Shown in pieces: positions 44,071 through 56,798 of a stretch of 64,000 bases of DNA. Location: positions 3,162,001 to 3,226,000 of the forward strand of contig OX388312.1 of NCBI GenBank assembly GCA_947579605.1, given 5' to 3'. Numbering within the stretch: position 1 is the first letter of the stretch; every line of letters starts with the position of its first letter. Source of the DNA: Athripsodes cinereus. Lineage: Eukaryota; Arthropoda; Insecta; Trichoptera; Leptoceridae. A model generated the notes under the pieces. The model was not told where the DNA came from. It did no database searches and was given only the letters and a program-made list of their open reading frames with translations. The position numbers were made by a program, and so were the translations under genes.

Positions 44071-46024
44071 ATGTTAGTGAAATCTTTAGAAGAAAGAAAG
44101 GCTTGTTTCAATATTTATCAAACTAATAATTTAATAATTAGGATAATGTACAGGAACTTATTAAACCATGTATGTACCATATTACGTTTGCTTTGAAATT
44201 TATATAGCAGTGAGTTTATCTATTTATATAGCTTTATATTCCAATCGATGACATCATTGAGTAATGACATAATAAAAACTAATTAGATACTTAAATAAAA
44301 AACATTCAAGATTACCTATAAGTAAGTAATACACAAAAAAGAAATACAAAATACAAGATATCTGCTTGTGAATTTATCATCCACTGTTACTTTTAATGGT
44401 TAGAATTTCAAATATTATGTTAAATAGGTAAAAAATACGAACTGAATTTTAAATATAATTATAAGAGCAATATAATGAATATTCATAAGGTTATTATAAT
44501 TATTAATATTTATTATTATTTTAATTATCTTATAAGTTGTACATACATTATGAGAACAAATAATTTATGTCATTTTTATTTTTGTAACATAGCACATCGG
44601 TGCGGAATATGAAAATATGATAAAATTGCAAAAATATTTAAATGAATGTTGAAGTAATACACATAACGAAAACAAACTCTGATGTTGTTGTCGTATTAAT
44701 GGTGTATTGTGAAAGAAGGACGACTTATAGATGTAAGGACAGTGCATCTTTTGTACAACTTTCTCTGACACACGCCTGGATTTATGTATGTCTAATATCG
44801 TTTCTTGTCCGTGATAGAGCATGTCAATAAATTCCCCATATTTATGATTTCTCCATTATTCGTCGAAAGGACATCGAAGGAATGTAGTCAAAAGATTCCA
44901 CGCGCGGAGATCTTGGTCGGCCAACCCTTCAGGCTGCCCACCATGGCACTCGTGTGGACAAATTTGTTCGTAGGTATATAAATTGAATTGGACAAATAGA
45001 AGTCCCCAGACTTCTGAGCTATCCGAGCTGTAGGTGGGTCGCCTTCAATTCTCCATTGTTTGTTCGTTAAACCAAACTTGTTGCAAAAAAACATCGACAA
45101 ACAAGAAATACTATCGCTGTCAGCTAATATAATAACATCAGCCACTTTATAACTATAATATACACATGTGCCTAACCTACATAATAAAAAAATATAGATT
45201 CAATGCAAAACCGCGATACCTTGTTCTTTTATCAGACGAAACCTTTCCGTCAATTTATGATACTGGTCTGAACAAGTAATAAAATCCATCTGATAATAAT
45301 GGAACGGACCAATAATAAATACCAGCGAATAAATGCTACAATAAATTTAATTGGAATCAAGGCATTGGAATAGATCCTCTACTCTTTCCTCCGAGTGTTC
45401 GAATGTCCTTTAATTTGCAGGTATTTGTAAAAAGTGAAGTATGAAACATTTGATATCTTTAATTTAACAGCGATGAGAAATGCATTTTATTCGAGAGCCT
45501 TATTTTTTATGCAATATGGAGGATAAGTATGTTTATTTCATCCAGTTGGTTTTTTCACTTATGACATGGTTAAATGATTGTTCGACTTATGAAACTTGCT
45601 ATTTTCAAAAGATACCTTTTGTCTCAATAGATTGCCAATTTCGATACGTCCTCGCACCCTTAATAATTTTTATCCGAAATAGTTCTCTGGTGATTTAAAT
45701 CGCTTAGGTAAATAGATAATCCTAAGTGTAAAAAAAGGCATCCTCAGCTAACAATATATTAAAATCTCAGTGCTAACTTTTAAAATAACCACAACAACAC
45801 TTTCATGAATTGACTAGAGCAGGGAGTTCAGAATTCATTCTGTAGTGTTATTCTATGGAACTTAAATTATTAGAATCAAGAACGATGCAATATTTCGATA
45901 GTTTTCTCATCAAACATTATAAATTTGATAACAATACAACAGCCTACTCTGCCATAACATTTGGAAATAGTATTACTTTAAGTCGCCGTACTACATATTT
46001 AAAATAATATTATTAGTTATACTA
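44071..46024. other. Mostly non-coding, one GC-richer patch
   Basis: At 44885-45060 the sequence is richer in G and C, and the minus strand reads QWRIEGDPPTARIAQKSGDF and SAMVGSLKGWPTKISARG without stops. I do not recognise it; it may be a transposon-derived or unique coding scrap. A family A 3' fragment lies on the minus strand at 45370-45420. Confidence 0.35.
45370..45420 (-). repeat. Family A repeat, 3' fragment
   Basis: Minus strand AAAGGACATTCGAACACTCG and GAGGAAAGAGTAGAGGATC, compared with the family blocks AGGACACTCGAAAACTTAC and GGAAAAGAGTGGGAGACC. Confidence 0.5.
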
Positions 46025-46100
46025 AGTGCGTCAAGGTCAGTAGAGGAGGCGGTCAGTACACGTCGGTCGCGGCGGGTGTATGTTTATGCAAATAGCGGAG
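46025..46100 (+). promoter_or_regulatory. GC-rich islet with initiator words and an octamer
   Basis: Within AT-rich DNA, a 70-bp GC-rich islet holds two GGTCAGTA words (the TCAGT core is the arthropod initiator) and, 40 bp further, ATGCAAAT at 46086-46093, the canonical POU/octamer motif. This would suit an enhancer or alternative promoter, but no transcript evidence is available and no coding exon follows. Confidence 0.3.
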
Positions 46101-49100
46101 GATATAATAAATATACTACACTATTAATTTGTATACAGACAGGTAGAGTACAACTACCATATTATATTTATGTACCTATATTCTAAAGTGATGAGCCTAC
46201 AGTATTAGATACTGCGGCCTAATACGACTTATCGTATTATTATCACTTGTAAAAAGTTAAGACACAATACTTGATAAATGAATGGAATTGGACGCAGTAC
46301 TGTTAAATATTATCTGTTTAATTATATTCTCAATTATGTGTACACAATTCTCAAAGATTGATATTATTATGAATGGCGTTCATTGTAGTTCTCTGAGTTG
46401 CATGGTAGAAAGAATTTCATAACGTTGTAGAAGACTCAAATTGTTAAAAAAAATATTAAGATATTTAATATAATAAAATATGACATAACTCTATAATTCC
46501 TTCGGTAGTTCATCGCATTGCAGCACTTGAATAAAATACAATAATATAAATTCGAAAGATAATCCATGAACGATCTCAAAAGCAAAATCTCCTAGTGAAT
46601 TACATACAATAGCAGACTGCTTAATTGATTTCGACTTTCCTCTTTTGTCCAGACCGTTATTGAAATAATATGTATATGCAATAAATAATTGTTTTATCTT
46701 ATCCATTTCACTTTGCCTCGTTGCAATAAAGAATAATAATAGATAAGATTGATTTATGGTGGTAAATGTTCAGTTCTATACTGTAGTGCAGTGTACTGTC
46801 TGAATGCACGAGGAGACAGAGTGATCAAACAGAGGAATGAACGAGTATTTCAACACGAGTACATTACGTCGATAGATTGATGAAATTTTCTGTGCATTTT
46901 TCAAAATTTTGTAGGATGTCAAAAAAAACTGTTTTTTTGAATTTTGAAGATGACATTTTCTGTGTCTGATTCGTTACGTGAAAGGTGTCTTAGAAATTCA
47001 TAAGTATTAAGTAGATATAGACTTTATTTTCTCAATAACTTTTTCCTTGGATATCTCGTTAAATACAGCTCCACAAGATGAGTAGTTTGGTATTATACCT
47101 ACTTCATTTTAGAAAAAAATTACACATGTCAACTTTCATGAATCTATCGTCGCATTAATTATATTGTGGTAGGCATATAAACACTATAGATGTTAGTTGA
47201 AATTGAGTCTATAACTAACGCAAGGAATCATGCCATATAAGCAATACAATGAACTAACTAATCGTAATCTAAAACTATACATAAATATGTATTTACTACT
47301 TCGATATTATTAAATTGAATTATTTGTAACGTGAAGCTGTCTTTACTTGATTACTTGATTACAAAATTTATAATAACTATACCTACAAACATTTCGTAAC
47401 AAGTACCTAAAGATGCATTATCCTAAAAATTGGTTATCGGTACAAGTATCCTTTCACATCCCACAGTTTAGCGCTTTCAATTATTTTTATTTAGATTTAG
47501 GTCACCTATATATTTTTAGTAAATATATTTAAAAATGCAGTTTAACTACTCCGATTGCAATAACACAATTTGATGACCAGCTAGAATAGGTAGGCATCAT
47601 TTAAACGTAAATTATAACTTATAACTGGAACCACGAAAAACATTAAACTCATTCTAAACAAATCTGATAAAAACACAAATATGCATTTCAATAACTTAAA
47701 ATTAATTTTAAAAACGCGTTTGATTAAATCCATCCTAAGAAGCGAGGCAATATTGTGTTTTATTTATTTTGTTTAATTAAACTTACATAATTGGTGATCA
47801 ACTTATATTTATTCCATAGAGTAAACATGTTTACAAATACCATGTACATAAATTATTGTTGAATGCACCAGACACATTAAATATTCTCAGACACTTCAAT
47901 TAAATTTATACCCATTTATACCGAACATATAAGCCACATATTATACATAATTAGTATATTCAGTGGCATTCATTTGTGGCTTAATAAATGACTACACGTA
48001 GGTACTTTATTATTTTAGTCATTCGCTAATTCATTCAATAAAACACAGTAGTGGATATATATATATTTATAATCCATTATGAATTTAATATCCCGAGACT
48101 TGCATGGCATTCTGCGAAATGGTTTAAAATTTAATTCTTTTATTTTATAAATTTACTTAATTTACCTTGAAAATCCTAATGATCTAAATTAATGCCCTGA
48201 TAAAAAGAACTACCACGAAAGATAGCGAAAGAGAGTCGGCCGGGCCAATAAAAGCCTTGTACGCAAAAGACTTTGCTATTTTTTTGGCATTTCAAAACAT
48301 GACCCAGCCAGGACCAGCAAAATAAAAATAATAACATTTTATAGAACGTAAGAGCTTTCGAAATTCGTGACATGATTGAGGATATCAAATTATACATTCT
48401 ATCCTAATATGGTCAGTCATTAATGATATAGTTTTGGAAGTTCTTTTCAGAATTCCGAGGTATAGTAAAATATACACCATTATTTGAAACACTTTTCGAA
48501 ATACGTGCATTTTTTCAGTCAAAAAAGTTATCTTTACTCCCATAAAATAAAACTCGTGTAATAAAAACTATATACTGTAAAACCGAATATAGAGCAAACA
48601 AAAATAAACAGCCTGAAACAATATCGACTCTAACTGTTGTTGTAAAGAATAATTTCAAGGGCTAAACTAACTATAAAACATACATAGCACTATCTCAACA
48701 CGCCCTTCTATATTGACCACTGTATAGTGTATAATTATATACATAGATATATCTACCTACAATAATAGGATACATTGTATCGATTATTTTCACCGTGAGG
48801 TACTAGAGAGCTGTGAAACTCATTTCCTAATGTATAATACATTGGTAATGCTACTTAGTACATTGTAGGAAATTAAAGTATGCACTTAAGATAATTGTGA
48901 AACTATATTATAATTTTATTTCAGAATGACAATACACACTTTAAGTAAATAGATGACTGATTGAATAAAGTGAAACTAGCTTGTCGTTCTACTAAAGCTT
49001 AATTAAATGGACGATGAAATTCTAATAAGCAATACGTGTTTATTAAATCTATATAATAAAAAACATTGGTTTATTATGCAAACATTATTTTTCAGTTATT

Positions 49101-49954
49101 GTTTCCCATGTGTAAGTTGAGCACAGCTGAGGGTGTTTGCGGCGTAGCAACTCCATTGTTACGTGACCACATCTACGACACGCTACGAGAGGTCAATACT
49201 AATTATTACTATGTATATAATATGTAAGCTCCACCACGGGGAGCTTTGTGTAAGTTACTATATTGTAGTATAATATAATGTACACATTGAAAGCTTCCGT
49301 TTCATAGTTGTTTTATAAACAGCTGTTTTTTATTATGATTACATGACTAGTGCATTACTTAGGTACTTTGTAAAATACGAAATGTATAATACAGCAGTGC
49401 GCTTAGAAGGTGCGGCAGATAAAAAAATCTATCGATTGATTTGAATTGTTCGAGGGTTTGTACGTTTTCATTGTGAACAAATATATTTAAGAATTCAAAA
49501 ATGAACCAAAGCAAAAACACTGCATATAACAACACTCAAGCGCTTTTGTCAAGTTAGCTTGACATTATCAGGAGAACTGACTTAAAATGTTGAAAGAATA
49601 GAAAAACTGAAAATTTTCACTCAATTCTCTTGTAAATTTGATTAGTAAAAATAATACAATCATTTTCATTTTTATATTAATATTAGCAAGATAGAGGGTC
49701 GAAGACATGACCTGCAAAGGATTGCAAAGCTGCAGTTGTCGTTAGATGTTGAATAAGTGTTGGAAGGAGACAGATTTACTATTTAAAGCTGTCTAGAATA
49801 GGTAATTTACTTACATGCGATAATCAACATTAGGGGAAACATATAAGACAACAAAAGAAGAAGATAAGAGAAAAGTTTTACTTTATTAAAACTAACATCT
49901 GTTTTTAAATTTATTTTCATCAGTCAACTTCCAGGCTTTGAGCTGGTTATATTG
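46101..49954. other. AT-rich non-coding
   Basis: No gene or recognisable element. An ACACGCTACGAGAGG word near 49180 recalls the 14-bp tandem repeat at 14.45 kb. Confidence 0.35.
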
Positions 49955-49985
<31 letters not shown>

Positions 49986-50100
49986 TTTTGTTTTATTTTG
50001 GTTTTACAACAAATTCAAATGCATTCTAAAAAACATCACACTCAAATAATTTTTTTGTCGAATTAGTATTTGAAATAAATTCAAACACACTCCAAAAAAC
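49955..50100 (-). other. Poly(A)-tailed retrocopy end
   Basis: A run of 28 T on the plus strand (49955-49982) is a 28-A tail on the minus strand. It is preceded at normal distance by AATAAA in the context CCAAAATAAAAC. Upstream on the minus strand are two diverged copies of a TTTTTTRGARTGYRTTTGAA segment. This looks like the 3' end of a reverse-transcribed mRNA or SINE; no coding sequence is recognisable. Confidence 0.45.
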
Positions 50101-52129
50101 GCCACATTAACAATTTTTTACAATAAATGCTTTTCAATGGATAGCCACAAATTAACTGTTATTATTTATCGCATAATTCAATAGAGGTAGTATCAATGTA
50201 TTTTGTCCCAATTTTCATTTGCCAATTATTTATCATTGTAATTTATCGATTTCTCTTACATAATCATAAATCAATTAACTGTGTCCACCTACACTCCGTA
50301 ATAAATATCTGAGCTAAAAACGACGGTATATTATCATCAAAATTTAATCAATTTTAAATTAGATCACTTTTGTAACCAGATAATTACGTAATGTTTGATG
50401 TCAGACAGAGACGATGAGAATTTATAGATTGTTCGTAACTTTAAATAGAATACAATGCGAATTGTTGAACGAGACTAGTAAATACATGGGTATTTACATT
50501 ACATACAAAAATTGTGTGCGTGATTATATTATATTGAAAGAGAAACTTAATTGACATTGATTTAGACATATTATTATGCGATGTGCTTAAAATGCTTAGG
50601 AAGACAGGGAGAGATTTGTAAAAGTGCAGACAGAATACAGGGCCAAATAAGATATAGGGGTTAACGTGTAAAGAGATTAGGGTTTTTAAATGGTAATACT
50701 AGTCTTTTAAAGAAGAATTCGTCAAATATATTTCAATAAATATACGCCGGGGGCTGGCAGAGGGCAAATATCGTGGAGATTGGACTGAGAAGCCTATGTT
50801 AGATTGATCGCTAACATCAGGGGCCTGACAGGGCACTTACAGAAGACGAAAAATATATGAAAATTCACGGCAAAGCATAGGTGTCCCACTCTTTTCTGTA
50901 AAATTTCGATTATCCTGAAGTATTATTTTGTCTCTCTATTGTAAAAAAATAATAGTTGTAAAAGATTTAGTTAGAACAATTATTACATATATAATTTGTA
51001 GATATATTGTACTTACAATAAAAAAAGTCACGCCGGTATAACGTCAACCGTCGTAAAATAAAACTTTATATCATAAATGTAACAATAGTCAAATGAGGCA
51101 TTTAGCGACAAGTCATGTTAGTTCATAAACAATACAATAATGTGGTATAATATAAAAAACAATGACATTTATAGTGTAGAGTAATAAGACAGTACTTATT
51201 TTCTCAGAAAGCATGTTCCCAAATTAACAACACAATAAACGTTTGCTGTTTAATTCCATAATTATTATTAAGATGGTTTCCTTTGCTCCAATATGTAAGT
51301 ATTGGATAACCTATATATTTTACAAAATTTTCAATAAAAAAAAATCAGAAGTTTTTTAAGAAATCATAGACTCAAAACGATCATTATTGGCATAAAATGC
51401 ACTTCTAATATATTCACCATCTAAATATTTTGTATCAATAGTAACGTACTCCTTTTAAATTACACCTGTAACAAGAAATATACCTACAAAAATATAGAAA
51501 TCGATATAATCATATTATGATATGAAATTATTTGGGCCGCATGATTTGATTGTCTGCATTGCCATTTTTTTTTTAATCTATTCCATACTATAAAGGTCAT
51601 CGATTGCACATTGCATTGCGTAGCGAATTATTTAACTTACATAGTTGGTTCATCGACTATTGTATTTATAATTTCTAAGCAAATCACCGTGTAATCGACA
51701 GTCACATATTATTATTGTTTACAGTAATCCTTTAGATAAGCTCTTATTATGTTATTCTGTACTTAAACAAAATGAGCAATGGTAAAATAATACTGATTCT
51801 AACTGGGTGATGTAATGTGATATGGCAATGTGCGCTGTAAGGAATATTTAATTTAGTTCCATTCCTCATGCTTCCTTATCGATTTAAAAAAAAATATAAT
51901 GACAAATTAATAATTGGCAATGGTTTATATCAGTATTGTCCAACCCGCAACCCAACAACAAGTTCGTTAACTTGAATAATAAAGGATGAAATTTCGACTG
52001 CGAATACCATTAGTAATACTACAATAAAACTCTGCTACTAATTATAATGAATCAGAAAATCACTCTCAAATAATCTTAGATATTTATACAAAACCGCTGC
52101 TCTTACAAGTAATTGCCAGTGTTGCGTAG
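50101..52129. other. AT-rich non-coding
   Basis: A minus-strand family A scrap lies at 50881-50920 (GTGTCCCACTCTTTTCTGTA on the plus strand). No gene. Confidence 0.35.
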
Positions 52130-52197
52130 TCACCTCTTCGATGTCGTTGTCATGGGAACGGTGTACTATGAAAGAGGGCCAAACGGGCAGTCAAAAT
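52130..52197 (-). repeat. LINE-derived repeat scrap
   Basis: On the minus strand GGCCCTCTTTCATAGTACAC and CGTTCCCATGACAACGACAT match the sequence just upstream of the LINE scrap at 36.85 kb (CCCTCTTTCACTATACACCG, TTCCTATAACAACGACATC). Confidence 0.5.
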
Positions 52198-53160
52198 ATT
52201 TGTAAACTATAGAACAGTACCATTTTTGGCCAACTATCACAGGATATTCTCAAAACAATATTATAAATAGTGCATTTCAGCTTAATATTCTGCATTAAAT
52301 AGTTCAGATTTTTTTTCATCGAACTTAATAATTTACATTAGATCGTAGTTTATTGTTTCAGTAGATAATCTGTATAAGTAATAATTTTAATATTCTTTAC
52401 AATTTCAGCAAGAAAAAAGTAATAAAATATTACAAGCCTTAAACAATACGACTCACAATATCCAACTATAGTAGCCACTTAGGCAGTCATATGATCTGCG
52501 TGCAATCGATAACAGTTACCTTAAATACGAACCCTTTCTCTTCACCAGACACTACCTAAAATAATGTGTAGGTACCCCATAATATAATGGTAAGCAGAAA
52601 AGTACAGACAGAGTCAAGGAGCCTTCACACTATCATCTTATATCTATAATATTATGCTCTTGTCCTTTTTTCAAAAACGACGCCGGGTCTACGCTTGCGT
52701 GAGACGCCTGCCGACGTCTCTATAGATAACTATATCCTATATAGCTTTAACGCCACGTGTTTTGAGATGACGTCATAGATGCGTAGGTACTATTGACTAA
52801 ACAGCTGTGTGTATGTTTATATACCAGGATGCTGCGAACTGTCAATGTGACATTTCTGGTACTCACTATTCCTTTAACTTACAATTGATATGTTTTTGAT
52901 CTTTCTTGAAATTATTATTTTTTTTAATTTTTCTTTTTAAAATATTGCTTAGGATGATATATATCTTAGTTTTTAGTATATTTAACCAAAAATACAAGGT
53001 AAATATATATAACCAAAAGTAAATATACAGATCCCACCCTCATCTCCTTTGTTAGTATATCCTACTCCTGCCAACCATCCCGCCTCCATATCTACCATTA
53101 CCCCTCCCACTACCCCTCCCACTACTTGCACCCTTCTCACTACATGAACAACAACCCTCA
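52198..53160. other. Non-coding, with a GC-richer block
   Basis: The block 52675-52800 (ACGACGCCGGGTCTACGC, GAGACGCCTGCCGACGTC, GATGACGTCATAG) is GC-richer, but I see no gene. A C-rich low-complexity stretch (CCCCTCCCACTACCCCTCCC) lies at 53100-53125. Confidence 0.35.
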
Positions 53161-53180
53161 CAATTTTTAGATTTCAGTTT

Positions 53181-53215
53181 CCCTGAAGATGCCTACAAGT
53201 ATAGGCGAAAACGTT
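53181..53215 (+). other. CTGAAGATG-stem-CGAAAACG motif hairpin
   Basis: CTGAAGAT is followed by a perfect stem (GCCTA at 53191-53195 and TAGGC at 53202-53206) and then GAAAACG. The arrangement is shared with the foldback elements at 36.1 and 53.6 kb. Confidence 0.6.
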
Positions 53216-53566
53216 CGGTATTTAACCTAACATAGTGGAGATTAAACAGTGCTCAATAATATATTTTTATATTTTATTTATAAAATTAAAAATACAAGGA
53301 TTTTAAGTTTCAAAGTTTAAGACTGTACCATTAGACTGTACCGTCTAGCGACCATCTCTTTGCAAATAAATGTAGGTATATATTTTTCAAATTAAAATTT
53401 TAAGAAAAACATTTGTTGCAGTAGTAGGTAAACATGGAATAACCATGGAGTATAAATATTTGGAATGCTGAAAGTAATTATAAAAATAAATGATAAAAAG
53501 GATATTGATTGCATAATTTTTGGAATTATTTTGTGAAAGTTAATTTAAACAGAATTAAAATAGATT

Positions 53567-53696
53567 TAAAATAAAACACTGTATTACTTTCACTATGATA
53601 ATTATTTTATTCAGAGGTCTTTCGGGTAGACACCCATCATCAGACCTTTGGGTCAAATATTGTTCATAGTGAGAGTAGTACAGTGTTTTATTTTAT
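53567..53696. mobile_element. Foldback element with AAATAAAACACTGTAYTAC arms
   Basis: The left arm AAATAAAACACTGTATTAC with TTTCACTATGA is mirrored at the right end. On the minus strand the centre reads GGTCTGATGATGGGT, GTCT, ACCCGAAAGACC: a nested hairpin in which GGTC pairs GACC and GGGT pairs ACCC. Non-coding, about 130 bp. Confidence 0.75.
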
Positions 53697-53810
53697 ATCT
53701 TATTTGATTATTTAAAAAAGAATTATTTTAATATTTGTTTTTTTTTCTTTTGTTATGTATTGATGTTTTGTATATATTTTTTGTAAGTTAATTTGTTTCA
53801 AATAGGTTTA

Positions 53811-53975
53811 TCTCAATGTGTCGTGGTTAGGTGGAAGAAACCACTTTAATGTGATAATCTCGCCACTGCATATCGTCCTAGTTTTTTTTTTTTATTTTAT
53901 ATTGTTTTGTTATCACTGTTACATAATGATGATGTGCAAAATGAATAGAAAAATAAATTAAAAAAAGAATTGTAG
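53811..53975 (+). repeat. LINE/SINE 3' end, copy 1 of 2
   Basis: TCAATGTGTCGTGGTTAGGT, GATAATCTCGCCACTGCATA, a T-run, ATAATGATGATGTGCAAAAT and an AATAAA-rich end. The second copy is at 56799-56945. Confidence 0.6.
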
Positions 53976-54839
53976 AAAGGATTTGAATAAATGATAAATA
54001 TATTATTATCTTATTCATTAAAACCAAGCCTAAATAAAATGACAAACCATAAATATTTTTCACAGTTTTTATAGTAACAGCAGAACGGAACTGCATTAAT
54101 AATAAACAATAACTTACATACATTATAAGACAGCAGTTGCTCTAACATTTAATTATACGTTTCAAGAAGAATCTTCTATTCGGTAATAAAACATGTAGGT
54201 ATGATTCTATAAGTGAGTGTTCTAGATAGTTAATGAAAATAAGAGAAGAATGTTGGAGCCAGCTCAGGTCACATTCACGCCCTGTGTCCTCGCATGACCT
54301 AGATAAGAAGACAGTCAGTGTACCATGCATCTCCATACAAAGATTATAACATAATAATAAGTTACTTATACATAAATATGTATACATAACTTATTCTGAA
54401 ACAGTATTTAGATAATATGTCTCACTACAATATATTATGTACATTTTAGATTAGATGCTGCAAAACCGGACCTGAGGACAAAACAGACAACATAAATACA
54501 CTACATGTGTACCTACTGTGTCTGTAAGGTTATCGTGAATCCGAAGCACATAAAGTTCTGAATAAACTGGGAAGATATTTCAAACGATGCGAAGTTCTGG
54601 AAATAAAACTCCATTTTGGCAAACTTTTGATCAATCAACTAATTTGTAATACCTACATTAAATTAAAAATGCAAAGAAGTTACACCGACATTTGGGCAAC
54701 GGTGCATTTCATATTATTTATAGAGCAAAAGTGACATTTCAAATCCCATTCTTACCATGAACAACTACGCTGTTGGATCGATAAATAAGTAAAAATATCT
54801 TTTTTAAAAATTTAGATAAATGTCTATCTAATGAGGCGG
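53976..54839. other. AT-rich non-coding
   Basis: No feature recognised. Confidence 0.3.
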
Positions 54840-55095
54840 TGTGAGGAAGCGCGTGCGTTCAAGAACCACGTGGCTTGAGCGCGTGAATGAAATTCTCATC
54901 AAGAGCAAAGGACGACCGTGTGTCGAGTGAAAGAAATCGACGTGCGTCTATGAGAAATTGTTTGAATGCAGAAAAAGCGAGGGGAGAAAGTAGGGAAAGA
55001 TTTATATAGCGTTCGGTTCTCTCTGCCTTCCCCGCATGGGATACGGGATACGGCGTAAGAATATAGATATATGGAATACGCCATCGCGACATCTC
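54840..55095 (-). promoter_or_regulatory. GC-rich island with a TATA-like box
   Basis: About 250 bp distinctly richer in G and C than its surroundings. On the minus strand TATATAAA stands at 55008-55001, preceded by CCCATGCGGGGAAGGCAGAG and a CGTATCCCGTATCCC repeat, and followed by a pyrimidine-rich region (CTTTCCCTACTTTCTCCCCT). A 103-codon open frame covers it on the minus strand but shows no family features. It could be a distal promoter or 5' non-coding exon of the minus-strand gene at 38.2 kb, or of another gene. Confidence 0.35.
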
Positions 55096-55721
55096 ACACA
55101 AATAGTTGGTGGAATCACTGCAAGTTACAAAAATAAAGATTGTTTTTTTATGCTGTAAATTATGATGCATATCTAAAGTAATAAGTTATTATTATAAACA
55201 AATTTAAATTTGCACAATGTAACATAAAAGACGATTCAGCACTAGTATATTTCCAGTCGATTTGAGTAGAGTATAAATAATTCTATGCTTTTGCAGTATA
55301 CTCGTAGTGTGAGGCATAGGTACCTATCTACGTTCAATTTTATTGCAATGCCTTTAAAGCAAGAGAGGTAGAAGAGCAGAGCAACGAGCACCCAATAACT
55401 ATGCACAATATGTATGTGCATAAATATCTAGACAATAATATTATGTTCACATATAATATGACTGTAAGTAACTATATTGTTGTATTGTGTATAGCACCCA
55501 TAACTACAAGCCAAAGCCTGGCTCTCAAAGGAAAACTGGTTTATTTCTAGTAAATATACAGCATTGCACATTCTTGGATATATTATATTACAATATTGAT
55601 GACTCTTGAGGCATGATTCTCTCAAAAATATTTACCATAATACTTAATAACTTTCAGCATTTGAAAGGTACATTCGGTTGAGTTCGTTTTATTAATCTTT
55701 AATTAATGAGTGAGCGAACGT
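55096..55721. other. AT-rich non-coding
   Basis: No feature recognised. Confidence 0.3.
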
Positions 55722-55965
55722 TTACTTACTTACTTTCGATGCCCGAACAACCCCTACAAAACAATATATCTCCAAGCCTTTCTATCTTCAGCAGTTGATT
55801 ACAAGTCGTCTTTAGTATTACGCTCATTTGGATCTCGATTGATGTTATCAAATAGACTTTGCCCTGATCTGCCTAGCAGTCTTCTGTCTTCGGATATACC
55901 CTGCAGAATACATTTAGTGGAACATTCTTTCGGTTTCAGACGACGTGGTCATAACCAATCCATGC
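55722..55965 (-). pseudogene. LINE (RTE-like) C-terminal relic with tail
   Basis: The minus frame reads RRLKPKECSTKCILQG, ISEDRRLLGRSGQSLFDNIN, RDPNERNTKDDL, a stop, then STAEDRKAWRYIVL and a stop. A LQG-I-DRR--GR---SLFDNI segment followed by AEDRKAWR-IV is the familiar end of RTE-like LINE polyproteins. The copy ends in AAGTAAGTAAGTAAACG, a tandem 3' terminus. In-frame stops show it is dead. A plus-strand open frame over it is a shadow. Confidence 0.65.
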
Positions 55966-56798
55966 CAATATTTTTTGTTGATATTCAAACAAAAAAGAAA
56001 ACTAAATTTAAACCCGTTTCAATAAACTATTCTTTTTCTATTTCAAAAGCCTTTTTAGATACATTTACGGAATTCTAGCATTAAGTTTTGCCATATCGTT
56101 TGACACTTGTCAAAAGGCGAATTAATCACCCAAAAATCTCTTCAAACCAATCTCAGGGTGGAGGTATTTATCATAAAAAATAAAAATAAAAAGAATTCAA
56201 GATATGAAATAAATCGAATATTTCTTTGTATTTTAAGTAGGACACATAAAATTGCATTACATATTTCTTGGAAGTAAACAGTTTAAACTTTTTACCTTCA
56301 TTCTCATAGACAACATAAATTCACCGCACCTTTTTTCTCCGTGATTCATCTTTGAGCTGTTTCGCAAAACGACATTTACTCCTAACACATTTCTTCGATG
56401 TTTATCTAACAGAAATAATGATTCAATTTGCATATTTTTATTATTTGCACACACGTACCGTAATAACAGGTTATCAAAACGTGCGATTAAATAATAATTT
56501 TAGACTTTCCTTGATCCGATTAATTCATCTACTTGTATATAACAGTTACAATATTATGTTCTACGATGTCAATAACAAATCATCGTCAATAACATGTCAA
56601 CAAGATACAGTTTAGTTAACAGACATTTTGATATTGCCAATTATAATTGGATTATCTCAATTAAAATGCAAATTTCTTTCATTTATAAGTGTAGCAATTA
56701 ATAATATAATGTCGCTATTTGAACGATCGAGACACAGTTTCCAAAACATGACACTGAATCATTTATTATGAATGCAAATTGCATAATAATGTTTATGT
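55966..56798. other. AT-rich non-coding
   Basis: No feature recognised. Confidence 0.3.

Noticed and set aside
53605..53660. Canonical hammerhead ribozyme
   Set aside because: CTGATGA and GAAA are present around a stem, but an additional T separates CTGATGA from the stem, and the flanking GGTC/GACC pair with each other instead of forming separate helices I and III with a cleavage site. Kept only as a shared motif.
54859..55170. 103-codon minus-strand frame as a protein gene
   Set aside because: It shows no domain, a mixed composition and a TATA-like box in its middle. I treat the island as possible regulatory or non-coding exon sequence.
55710..56078. 122-codon plus-strand frame as a gene
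   Set aside because: The opposite strand encodes a recognisable RTE-like C-terminus with a tandem tail over most of the same bases. The plus frame is its shadow.
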